NCBI GenBank assembly: GCA_947568835.1
Contig: OX387604.1
Location: 29,179,351-29,243,350 of the forward strand
Direction of reading: 5' to 3'
DNA: 64,000 bases
Source of the DNA: Protonemura montana
Lineage: Eukaryota; Arthropoda; Insecta; Plecoptera; Nemouridae
Every line of letters begins with the position of its first letter. Positions within the stretch are counted from its first letter, which is position 1. Of this stretch, positions 40,457 to 53,656 are shown in pieces. The translations under genes were made by a program, and so were the position numbers. The notes under the pieces were generated by a model. The model made no database searches. It saw nothing but the letters and a program-made list of their open reading frames with translations, and was not told the origin of the DNA.

Positions 40457-40858
40457 TTAATGAATTGTCTAAGAATAAGTTGGAAAGTGTGTGGGAAGTT
40501 TTTGAGAAAGACGCGTAAATATAGAAGATTCTTTGAATTGAAAGGAGCATCATCTTGCTAATCCTACTCGTTGTACATTCCCAGAGCTTGATCACGTGCT
40601 AATTGCTAGAGTTAAAAAAATTCGGGTTTGTGATAATTAAAGGCTTTCGAGAGTTCTTTCCACGGATTTCAAGCATACAGTTTTGCCAATTTAATTAATG
40701 AAGCCGGAAGCCGGCAGCCGGAAGCCGGAAGCTATTACCATTTGTCATCACACGTACCGCTTTCTACGCCTGTACTTTAACAAAAACCAATTTGTACATC
40801 ACGTACTTTGCTTAATAAGATTTCCCGCGTTTTATCGTGCAAATATAGCATAGGGCCT
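40457..40858. other. Single-copy spacer
   Basis: No gene. 40699-40731 has four GAAGCCG/GCAGCCG-like short repeats. Confidence 0.65.
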
Positions 40859-41886
40859 GGTGATGGAGACAGTACCAACTGGTTCACAGTGTGATGGAGA
40901 CAGTACCAACTGGTTCACAGTGTGATGGAGACAGTACCAACTGGTTCACAGTGTGATGGAGACAGTACCAACTGGTTCACAGTGTGATGGAGACAGTACC
41001 AACTGGTTCACAGTGTGATGGAGACAGTACCAACTGGTTCACAGTGTGATGGAGACAGTACCAACTAGTTCACAGTGTGATGGAGACAGTACCAACTGGT
41101 TCACAGTGTGATGGAGACAGTACCAACTAGTTCACAGTGTGATGGAGACAGTACCAACTGGATCACAGTGTGATGGAGACAGTACCAACTGGTTCACAGT
41201 GTGATGGAGACAGTACCAACTGGTTCACAGTGTGATGGAGACAGTACCAACTGGTTCACAGTGTGATGGAGACAGTACCAACTGGTTCACAGTGTGATGG
41301 AGACAGTACCAACTGGTTCACAGTGTGATGGAGACAGTACCAACTGGTTCACAGTGTGATGGAGACAGTACCAACTGGTTCACAGTGTGATGGAGACAGT
41401 ACCAACTGGTTCACAGTGTGATGGAGACAGTACCAACTGGTTCACAGTGTGATGGAGACAGTACCAACTGGTTCACAGTGTGATGGAGACAGTACCAACT
41501 GGATCACAGTGTGATGGAGACAGTACCAACTGGATCACAGTGTGATGGAGACAGTACCAACTGGTTCACAGTGTGATGGAGACAGTACCAACTAGTTCAC
41601 AGTGTGATGGAGACAGTACCAACTAGTTCACAGTGTGATGGAGACAGTACCAACTGGTTCACAGTGTGATGGAGACAGTACCAACTAGTTCACAGTGTGA
41701 TGGAGACAGTACCAACTAGTTCACAGTGTGATGGAGACAGTACCAACTAGTTCACAGTGTGATGGAGACAGTACCAACTAGTTCACAGTGTGATGGAGAC
41801 AGTACCAACTGGTTCACAGTGTGATGGAGACAGTACCAACTGGTTCACAGTGTGATGGAGACAGTACCAACTGGTTCACAGTGTGA
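40859..41886. repeat. 31-bp minisatellite
   Basis: About 33 copies of a unit containing GATGGAGACAGTACCAACTG then GTTCACAGT. Variants are CTAGTTC for CTGGTTC and GGATCAC for GGTTCAC. It shares the 11-mer GAGACAGTACC with the giant 21-bp array. Confidence 0.98.
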
Positions 41887-42370
41887 TCATCATCATCCTC
41901 ATCACCCAAAGGACTTATCAGACATGTTTGTACTAACGAACTTTCTTCTGCTTTCTGGTTGTACTCGTCATTAGTCGCAGACGGGTGTTGTCATGAATGT
42001 TGCATGAATTTAGCGCTAAGCAGTTAAGTGTGCCATTAAGAGACTGTTAGGAAAGTTAGAGACCCCCCCCCCCACCCCCACCCCCCCCCCCCCTCTCGGC
42101 ACCTCCTATCAAAGCCCACCCCTAAGTGAAAGCTCGCTTATATCTATTAGATAGTCGGGAAATCACCTTATACCGCCATTTCCTTCGATCGCTAAACGCA
42201 TTTCCATATCATTACAATTTCCCGGCGCTTTCCCGGCGCTTTCCCGGCGCTTTCCCGGCGCTTTCCCGGCGCTTTCCAGTGCAACAGCAGAACACGTGAT
42301 GCACTCAAGAAGCGTTCATAGCACAGATAGTGTCGGGCACAATTAGGACAAGGAAAGATCACTTCTGATT
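41887..42370. other. Spacer with poly-C and an 11-bp repeat
   Basis: Contains a C-rich run (42062-42095) and five copies of TTTCCCGGCGC (42218-42277). No gene. Confidence 0.8.
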
Positions 42371-42971
42371 GAACTAGAACAGGTTTAATTGTATGATGCT
42401 ACTTTATCAACTGTTATGTTCAACAGATCAGAACTAGGACAGGTTTAATTGTATGATGCTACTTTATCAACTGTTATGTTCAACAGATCAGAACTAGGAC
42501 AGGTTTAATTGTATGATGCTACTTTATCAACTGTTATGTTCAACAAATCAGAACTAGAACAGGTTTAATTGTATGATGCTACTTTATCAACTGTTATGTT
42601 CAACAGATCAGAACTAGGACAGGTTTAATTGTATGATGCTACTTTATTAACTGTTATATTCAACAGATCGGAACTAGGACAGGTTTAATTGTATGATGCT
42701 ACTTTATCAACTGTTATGTTCAACAAATCAGAACTAGGACAGGTTTAATTGTATGATGCTACTTTATCAACTGTTATGTTCAACAGATCAGAACTAGAAC
42801 AGGTTTAATTGTATGATGCTACTTTATCAACTGTTATGTTCAACAGATCAGAACTAGAACAGGTTTAATTGTATGATGCTACTTTATCAACTGTTATGTT
42901 CAACAGATCAGAACTAGGACAGGTTTAATTGTATGATGCTACTTTATTTAGTGTTATGTTCAACTGGTTTA
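42371..42971. repeat. 60-bp minisatellite
   Basis: Ten copies of a unit containing GACAGGTTTAATTGTATGAT and GCTACTTTATCAACTGTTAT, with scattered single-base variants (GAACAGG/GGACAGG, CAACAAATC). Confidence 0.97.
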
Positions 42972-45900
42972 TGGGTCACTCTGTGCAGGAACTTTTAGGA
43001 AATCATCTGAGCAGACGATTTTAGTATCATTCAATAAGTAATAGTAATATATGTCGGAAACAGAAATCTCCGTTATTCAGCCGTTGTATTGTATTCCCAT
43101 TTGTGCTATCACTTAGTGTTCCATTCAGAGGAAAATTGTCTTGTGAAAGTGTTTGGGAAGTGAATGTAAGTTTGTTCTATTTCTTAAGGCATCCAGTGAA
43201 ATAAGAGATATGATTTAAAAAACTCGTTTTCCAAAGCGCAACTCTTTGTTGAGTGGATCCCGGATATTGATTACACGCGTAACTCAATTTGCTCGATGAG
43301 AAGTGAGTTAAAGCATTAAAGTCGTCGCTTCACACAATAGCTTACATTTGAAGAGAATTCCGCATGCTTTATCCCTGCGTCGCACCAGGTTTCATGTTTC
43401 AAACTGTACACTTGCGCTTAGGTGCTTTCACTTGCCGCTTTAATCGGGCACTAGCGTCCAGAAAGAAGCGGCTCCTCCAACATAAAGCACCACCGACGGT
43501 GCCATCACAAGGAGGACTCTGTCTCCACTCTGCACCCTCTTCTGCACCCTCTACTGTAGCCGACAGATTGCCGAGCAGCTCGCCTTCATATAAGCGATAC
43601 TCTACCATCCTCTCGCCTCCCGCCTTGCACTTCCCTCCTCTCGCCGAACAAACCTCATGCTTTATTCAATAACACTCTTTTGTGGCTTTTTAACGTAAAA
43701 TGGAGACGCGTCATATATAACATTATCTCGAGTATCCTACCTTCATACTTTCCTTGTCATAGTCACTAATTTCCTATCCATGAATGTGTTGGCAAATGTT
43801 GGGCATATTTCAATGAGTGAAGTCACTTTCATTTCGATCGAATCAGTTCAAGTGGCAGATTCAGGCTCATGAGCCAGGACTCCGGATTCAGGACTCAGGA
43901 TTCAGGACTCAGGATTCAGGACTCAGGATGGATTAGGAAAATTGTAGCAGCTGTTATGTGTTTCTTGAGTTGATAAGTTGGAAATCCAGATGTTATTTAT
44001 AACAAGACAGCTGACTCGTAAAATGCATGATCAATTATTTCGGGGAGATTTGGTTGGTTTACTTGGAAACCACTTTTTGGTAAGAGAGCGACGGAAAGCG
44101 TTGAACCAAGGAAATACTTCAACAATAACTTTGTGCTCTGAACATGTTGGAAAGTTTTCCTCACACTAACAGGTGGCGATACAAGACATGAAACTTGAAA
44201 CATATTGACAGGAGATTTCTTCAAACACAGATGGACGCAAAGATAAAGATGGATCGAAATGACTTTGACAATTCAGACGAGGCAATAAAGAATTCGATTG
44301 GTCAGTAATAAATACAAATGTCAGTTGATTGGTAGAAGTGAAAAATGTGTAGTTGAAATAAATATACAGCTTCTAATACCCGTTGCAATGTGGTCCGGCA
44401 ATTCCAGCTACGGGTCAAATGATCGTCACTTGCGCGGGAAGGTTGGAACATTTCGAGAGTCAAGTTGCAATGCCGCGCAATTCATGAAATAATTAATTGC
44501 ATGGTAACACGGCTGACATTGCACGAGTTGCCAGCGCCGCTGCCTCAACAACTGACGGGAGGATTGAAAAATGGTATAAATAGAATTTACCTCCATTAAT
44601 ATAATTCAATTTTTTATATCTCTCTAAATTTAATAAATATGAGAGAAATTTGCTAAATTTTCGTCTAAAAGCAAGTGTTGATTGATGTGTTTTTAAGTTA
44701 TTTATTAAAATACACAAATTGTTGATCAAAAGTTTGATATTTTGCACGAGATTAGTGTCCAGCTTTTTGGCTGATTGCTTCTTGCCATCTGGTCTTCCAA
44801 CGATTCAGAGGAAATAATCAAAATGTTATTAGTCAATTATTTTCACTTAAGTAGATGACGGTCCAACGTGAGATATATATTAACTTGTCATGGCCGGTTA
44901 AGCACTTATCTATAATTAATTGAACTAAAATGATAAAAACACTAACACAAAAATAAATTTAACGATAAAAAACAATGAAAAAATGTACAGGTACAAGTGA
45001 TCGACTCACCTAAACGAGAGCTGGTTATAATCACCAAACACAATGGAGCAAAATACACCACGAGTTTAATCTCTCGGCGTCAAGTGATGACCGTTAGCCG
45101 CGTCTTTCACCGCACTCGGCGTCGGCGTCGGCGTCGGGACGCTGCTCAGGGACGTCTGAATAGCGTCGTGGCGCGCCGCCAACAAACGCCTGCTGCGAGA
45201 TTCATCCCTCGAGCCAACGCACGCGGCGTACAGCGTCGGCGCTCAGTGGATTACCCCCTGGTGCCGGCACACGCACACGCACACGCACACGCACACGCAC
45301 ACGCACACGCACACGCACACGCTAATACGAGCTGATCAGATGCATGTCATATAACGTTATTTTCTCGAGTACCAATTAGCTATTTCAGGTATATGGGAAT
45401 TAGTCAAGAACCAGTACAATCATTATTTCTATTACAATTTTCAAGTTGAACTGTGGGATTACACGGAACGTCTTGCAATTAAAAATCAAATGAAACATCA
45501 TTTAAAACCTTCAGGATTTGGAGCCACAAACTAGAACGCTTAACCTGTAAAATGTGGGAGTTAGTTTGTCATCATCATGGTAACCATGGTAACCATGGTA
45601 ACCATGGTAACCATGGTGATGATTTTTAAACTCCAGCGGTTCAACTAAATCTCCTTTGCTTTGCGGGTCTAATCTCAAAACAGAGAGAAGATCTTTCAAA
45701 TTAAGTTCGAAACAAGTTGGAATAAATGAAAATACGATAAATCATCAATGTTCACAATTTTCACAATTGTGCGTTGTGTGTTAGTGCGTGTACTTGGCAT
45801 CAAGCGTAAGAAATATCCCTGTGTATTACGTTCGCTTTTTAGACATTTTTTGCTTTAAATCTTTTTTATTAGATTTTCAAATATATAACGGGCAACATGA

Positions 45901-46280
45901 GCGTGGCTTGTACCTTTTCTCTAAATAATCCAAGTCAAAGAATTTTATAGAGGAAACTTCTAACCCCGGATAATATTGTATGTGATAAAGTTCGGCCCTA
46001 ATATGTGTGGGAAACGCACAAAGAAAACCCACTCAAGGCAATTTATGTGTTTTCCAAAAACCTTTTCAAATACCGCATAAGGAAATGTTAAAGCTATAAG
46101 TTATTGGATCATTAGGATCAAAACACTAAAATACTAATTCCTTGCTACTTCATAATTGTAATCTTCAGATTCATAATCTTCTTGGAATAAACCCTAATAA
46201 TAATATACGGATACCAATGGAATGGTAATATTGCTCTGTTTGTGACTATCACAGCTAATTAAATGAAAACGATATCGGGA
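42972..46280. other. 3.3 kb mostly single-copy spacer
   Basis: No gene recognised; frames up to 112 codons lack similarity. Small items: GGACTCAGGATTCA, about four copies (43876-43930); a CpG-rich block (45090-45270); (CACACG)n at about 45270-45321; CATGGTAAC, four to five copies, at about 45578-45616. Confidence 0.7.
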
Positions 46281-47748
46281 TTATTTGATGTGTATGATGT
46301 TTATATATAGTGTCGCAGCACCCTGGTCTCACTGCTATACTTATTAGCAATCAGTCTTTATTTGATGTGTATGATGTTTATATATAGTGTCGCAGCACCC
46401 TGGTCTCACTGCTATACTTATCAGCAATCAGTCTTTATTTGATGTGTATGATGTTTATATATAGTGTCGCAGCACCCTGGTCTCACTGCTTTACTTATTA
46501 GCAATCAGTCTTTATTTGATGTGTATGATGTTTATATATAGTGTCGCAGCACCCTGGTCTCACTGCTATACTTATTAGCAATCAGTCTTTATTTGATGTG
46601 TATGATGTTTATATATAGTGTCGCAGCACCCTGGTCTCACTGCTATACTTATTAGCAATCAGTCTTTATTTGATGTGTATGATGTTTATATATAGTGTCG
46701 CAGCACCCTGGTCTCACTGCTTTACTTATTAGCAATCAGTCTTTATTTGATGTGTATGATGTTTATATATAGTGTCGCAGCACCCTGGTCTCACTGCTAT
46801 ACTTATCAGCAATCAGTCTTTATTTGATGTGTATGATGTTTATATATAGTGTCGCAGCACCCTGGTCTCACTGCTATACTTATTAGCAATCAGTCTTTAT
46901 TTGATGTGTATGATGTTTATATATAGTGTCGCAGCACCCTGGTCTCACTGCTTTACTTATTAGCAATCAGTCTTTATTTGATGTGTATGATGTTTATATA
47001 TAGTGTCGCAGCACCCTGGTCTCACTGCTATACTTATTAGCAATCAGTCTTTATTTGATGTGTATGATGTTTATATATAGTGTCACAGCACCCTGGTCTC
47101 ACTGCTATACTTATTAGCAATCAGTCTTTATTTGATGTGTATGATGTTTATATATAGTGTCGCAGCACCCTGGTCTCACTGCTATACTTATTAGCAATCT
47201 GTCTTTATTTGATGTGTATGATGTTTATATATAGTGTCGCAGCACCCTGGTCTCACTGCTATACTTATTAGCAATCAGTCTTTATTTGATGTGTATGATG
47301 TTTATATATAGTGTCGCAGCACCCTGGTCTCACTGCTTTACTTATTAGCAAGCGGTATTTATTTGATGTGTATGATGTTTATATATAGTGTCGCAGCACC
47401 CTGGTCTCACTGCTATACTTATTAGCAATCTGTCTTTATTTGATGTGTATGATGTTTATATATAGTGTCGCAGCACCCTGGTCTCACTGCTTTACTTATT
47501 AGCAAGCGGTATTTATTTGATGTGTATGATGTTTATATATAGTGTCGCAGCACCCTGGTCTCACTGCTTTACTTATTAGCAATCGGTCTTTATTTGATGT
47601 GTATGATGTTTATATATAGTGTCGCAGCACCCTGGTCTCACTGCTTTACTTATTAGCAATCAGTCTTTATTTGATGTGTATGATGTTTATATATAGTGTC
47701 GCAGCACCCTGGTCTCACTGCTATACTTATTAGCAATCGGTCTTTATC
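46281..47748. repeat. 77-bp minisatellite
   Basis: About 19 copies of a unit with TTTGATGTGTATGATGTTTA and GTCGCAGCACCCTGGTCTCA. Variants include TGCTATAC/TGCTTTAC, AATCAGTC/AATCTGTC and AAGCGGTAT. The unit contains stops in all frames, so no spurious ORF arises. Confidence 0.98.
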
Positions 47749-49807
<2,059 letters not shown>

Positions 49808-49851
49808 CTAGGCGTGGTACTACACGGGGTTTGCTCCCCCCCCCCCCTACA

Positions 49852-49981
49852 TGGGAATGGGAATGGGAATGGGAATGGGAACGGGAACGGGAACGGGAAC
49901 GGGAATGGGAATGGGAATGGGAATGGGAACGGGAATGGGAATGGGAATGGGAATGGGAATGGGAATGGGAATGGGAATGGG
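49852..49981. repeat. 6-bp repeat (GGGAAT/GGGAAC)
   Basis: About 22 hexamers, GGGAAT with interspersed GGGAAC, preceded by a poly-C run (49837-49847). Confidence 0.97.
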
Positions 49982-51393
49982 GCACATTATAATATGAACA
50001 AACATCAGCAGTGGCGAGCAGAGCAATACATCGAAGTAAACAGAAATTTGCAAACGCATTGTCACTAATTTTATGGATCGGGCCAAAAAGAACCATCACA
50101 TGTTTAATAAAATTAAAAGTAGTGGTATTTTGAGGGCATTTGGGCGTTTGCAGTTTTATCTTTGATAGCAAAGTTTGTTCAGACCTGTTGTTGTTGTTGT
50201 TTGTTTAATGTACTGGCCTTGTGCGAGAACCTAGCTTAACTGTTGACAGTAGCTGTCAATTTGATAACAAATCTTCACTTCATTTATTTTCAGATGTTTA
50301 TTAATATCTTGATATTTTATTCAGCGGTTAGGCTACAATGCTAGGTTAGATTCATTATCCTCATTCGCTATTAGACCAGTACGAAAAGGATTGTTGTAAA
50401 AACAGTGAGAAAATTCCAATCGATAGGTTTTAAAGTCATACTTTATGGCTATGTATTGTTAATGTATTTAACCCATCTGCTCTTAAATTTAATTTTTTTT
50501 GATCGAAGAGCTAGAATTTTTAATCTGTCAGTAAAACGCATTATTTTTGCAGAAGCTCAACTCGTTTGGGTGTTGTGCATTTATTTGCTAATCATCATCA
50601 CCACAGTGCTATTAAACAGCAATTTGTAATTACGGTCATAAAAGAAATATCACTCGTAATCACTCGAAATTTTTCTTTTTTCTAAATAGATATTTTGATG
50701 AGAGATTGTCTTAAATAAAGTCTCGTTGAAAGCAAAGTTCCAAGTTTCAAAAAGAGAATTACTTCACCACACGTCGCTTCTTTATTGATTCTGACTCGAT
50801 TAAGTCGAATTAGTTTGGTCTAATGGTATGCTAGGTTCGCTAGTTTTCGAATTTGGTTCTGTGATTTTCGGGGAATTGAAACTGACGGAGGCGACACTAT
50901 AAAATGATTATTTTTCTACTTAGACACAAATTCCTGGCTTTAAAAGATTATATGTATTTTTCCTCACAGGATTAAAAATGATTTAAGTGAAGAAGAACTA
51001 TTTTCCAAACTTTTCGTTGCTCGTGGAGGCAGAAACTATAAGATAAACGTGGTAACGATAGTTACCATAAATATCCCATAGTTGTGTCCAAATAATCTAC
51101 ATAGATGCTACAGATGCATCACTTGGATATGTTTTCTAATGGCACTCCACTGTGCCCGTTGGTTTACCGGCTAGCCGCTGCAATCGCGCCCAGGAGGGGT
51201 ATTGTCCTGGCGGAACCTACCAACACACCATATAATCCTGACACCCAAGGGATTTATTACTACTCATACACATTCAAAATGCTCAAAACGTTGAAACAAA
51301 TTGCATTCCATACAGATTAATTAAATTTAATTGATTATCACTTACGAATATATGTTTATTTATATATAAACTACAACAATTACTTACGTAATG
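49982..51393. other. Spacer with a degenerate SINE tail
   Basis: AT-rich. 50335-50410 resembles the 3' end of the 5S-headed SINE (TTAGACCAGT then AAAACAGTG in similar spacing). Otherwise no gene. Frames up to 74 codons without similarity. Confidence 0.65.
50335..50410 (+). mobile_element. Degenerate 3' end of the 5S-headed SINE family
   Basis: ATGCTAGGTTAGATTCATTA, CATTCGCTATTAGACCAGT and AAAACAGTG occur in the same order as in copies A and B, with a diverged middle. Only the 3' end is visible, and no 5S-like unit is nearby. Confidence 0.55.
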
Positions 51394-51790
51394 AATGTGA
51401 TCCACCTTCAAGTTAAGGAAACATGGTGCGCTACCTTGAAATCATTGCAACTGTATTCTATCAATGTGATCCACCTTCAAGTTAAGGAAACATGGTGCGC
51501 TACCTTGAAATCATTGCAACTGTATTCTATCAATGTGATCCACCTTCAAGTTAAGGAAACATGGTGCGCTACCTTGAAATCATTGCAACTGTATTCTATC
51601 AATGTGATCCACCTTCAAGTTAAGGAAACATGGTGCGCTACCTTGAAATCGTTGCAACTGTATTCTATCAATGTGATCCACCTTCAAGTTAAGGAAACAT
51701 GGTGCGCTACCTTGAAATCATTGCAACTGTATTCTATCAATGTGATCCACCTTCAAGTTAAGGAAACATGGTGCGCTACCTTGAAATCGT
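51394..51790. repeat. 69-bp minisatellite
   Basis: Nearly six copies of a unit with GTGATCCACCTTCAAGTTAA and CATGGTGCGCTACCTTGAAA. The only variation noted is ATCATTGC/ATCGTTGC. Since 69 is 23 codons, one frame is open for 144 codons from 51391, ending in the next tract. Low complexity and the lack of domains argue against a gene. Confidence 0.97.
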
Positions 51791-52180
51791 CGCAGAGTGT
51801 TTTACAGCGTTTAAAAAGCGTTTGAAAGTGTTGAAAAACGTTTAAAAGCGTTTGAAAGGCTTTGTAAAGCGTTTCATAACTTTTAAAAGGCATTGTTAAC
51901 GAGTATTGAGCTTTTAAAAGCGTTTCTAAGCCTTAAAAAGGCAAAATCAAGCTTCAACAGACGTTTGAAAGTGTTTTTAAGTCGTTTTCATGCGTTGAAA
52001 TGCATATATGAGCGTTTAAAGGCGTTCAAAACGCTTTCAAAAATGTTCCAAGCTTTTTAATATTTTTCAAATGCGTTATACAGCGTTAAAAAGCGTTTAA
52101 AAGTCGTTTGAAAGCGTTGAAGAGCGTTTAAAAGGTGCTGTACAGCGTTAAAAATGCGTTGTAAGACGTTTGAAAGCGTC
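51791..52180. repeat. Diverged GCGTTTAAA/GCGTTTGAAA tract
   Basis: About 390 bp in which AGCGTTTAAA, GCGTTTGAAA and similar 10-11-mers recur irregularly, about thirty times, with many substitutions. Likely an old tandem repeat, unlike the near-perfect arrays around it. It starts directly after the 69-bp array. Confidence 0.8.
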
Positions 52181-52789
52181 CTAATGATATTATTAACCAA
52201 GTACGAACTACGAAGGTAATAGCAGGGCAGGTGTAGCAGAACAACATCGTGAGAGAGCATGAAGTCTTAATACTAAGTGCAGCCATTTAAGTGAATACAT
52301 TTACGTCATTAGGTGATGTATAACTTTAAGCATGGAAATTCTCAATTAAAACCCAGTTACTGACCTATTCGCACTGCTGTGCGATCTGTGAGGATGTTAT
52401 ACGTTTTACCGCAGTTTTACCTTTCAACTGTTATTCTGTTATATTTGACAAAAACGAAAAATCTCGATTTGCAACTGTTATACTGGAGCTCGAATTGGGT
52501 CCATTCCAGAATCCACAGCCTTCATTATTGATCGTTTTCATTCAGCAAACAGGTTAAGATTTAATAATTTAGGCTCTTGCCCGAAACATACACATACGCC
52601 AGTACATGTAAATTTTTTCTAAGTTAAACTCATCTATATTTCATTCTTTTCAATCTCTTTTCTATTTGCAATCTCATTCCATTCCTTTTTTCAATCATAG
52701 TTCTTCTTTGTTTATTTAATCCCAGTTCTCTCATCTTCAATATCTCTTCGACATAGACCACCCCAGACCTCTCCCCTAATCAGAGTTAA
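52181..52789. other. Single-copy spacer upstream of LINE fragment 2
   Basis: AT-rich, no gene. Part of it may be decayed LINE, but I cannot recognise conserved motifs before about 52790. Confidence 0.6.
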
Positions 52790-53656
52790 TCACCAAATAG
52801 TGCCCAGTACAGCTATCACCAAATTCCGAAGGCTCTACAACACCCCTAACCTTGAGTGGACTCCACACATCCAACACATAATGGGCAAAATCAAAAGTGC
52901 GTGCTTCCTTATAGGTCGACTAAAACGTATTGTCAGCCCACATATTCTAAAATTAGTTTACCAAGCCCACCTACATTCCCATACCTCATATTACCTTCTC
53001 TTCTGGGGCACATCTCCACAGGACAAGCGTATCTTTATTACCCAAAAACAAGCCATCCGCATAATAGCATGTATCTCTAAATAAAAATCCTGAAAACCCC
53101 ACTTCCCCGCACTCAAAATTCTAATCTTTGCGTCCTCCCTAATCCAAATCGCCTGCTCCTACGTCCGACGCCACCCCCAACAATTCCCCCTAAACTCTTC
53201 TACGCCCCCGTACGCCACAAGAAGTAGACAAGAAATCCACTCAACCACCCACACCCACTCCCTCTTCAAACACAGCCCACATTAACTCTGCACAAAAATG
53301 TATAACCATCTCCCAACATTCATCACCAATTCGCCAACTCGCCCCATCTTTGACCCAACCCTCAAATCTTTCCTAATCCATAACCCCTACTACTCACTAG
53401 AAGAATTTCTAAATACTAATTATAATACTTAACGCAGAACGGAACTGAAATAGAATGGAATAGAACAGAATTGGAACCTAATGCAACTAAGGTTGTGCTT
53501 GACCTAAACCTATAACATTTAAACCCATTATTAATTACTATTAATACTACAATTATGTTCCTAATTTTTTTATCTTTATAGCATATGTTCCTTAGCACTT
53601 AGGCTCACACAACTACTATGTGATTGTACGCAGCATTAAATAAATAAATAAAAATA
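52790..53656 (+). mobile_element. 5'-truncated LINE fragment 2 (reverse-transcriptase C-terminus)
   Basis: One frame from about 52790 to 53430 encodes the end of a non-LTR retrotransposon ORF2: NLEWTPHIQHIMGKIKSACF, LIGRLKRIVSPHILKLVYQA, HLHSHTSYYLLFWGTSPQDK, RIFITQKQAIRIIACISK, then (past in-frame stops near 53082, 53091 and 53281) FPALKILIFASSLIQIACSY, YATRSRQEIHSTTHTHSL, MYNHLPTFITNSPTRPIFDP and SLEEFLNTNYNT. It ends with a 3' UTR and a TAAATAAATAAATAAA tail (53636-53655). Three stops make it dead. It belongs to a different family from the 14.8-kb element but the same broad group. Confidence 0.9.

Noticed and set aside
43364-43672. 102-codon plus-strand frame in single-copy DNA
   Set aside because: No recognisable domain, no splice or codon-use support; length expected by chance in this GC-richer patch.
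51105-51320. Possible tRNA-derived SINE around the GGTTTACCGGCTAGCCGC sequence
   Set aside because: No convincing A-box/B-box pair or cloverleaf could be drawn, and no second copy in the window.
51391-51825. 144-codon frame (NVIHLQVKETWCATLKSLQLYSI repeats) as a small secreted or repeat protein
   Set aside because: The frame is the in-phase reading of a 69-bp minisatellite and stops in the neighbouring low-complexity tract. No signal peptide or domain.
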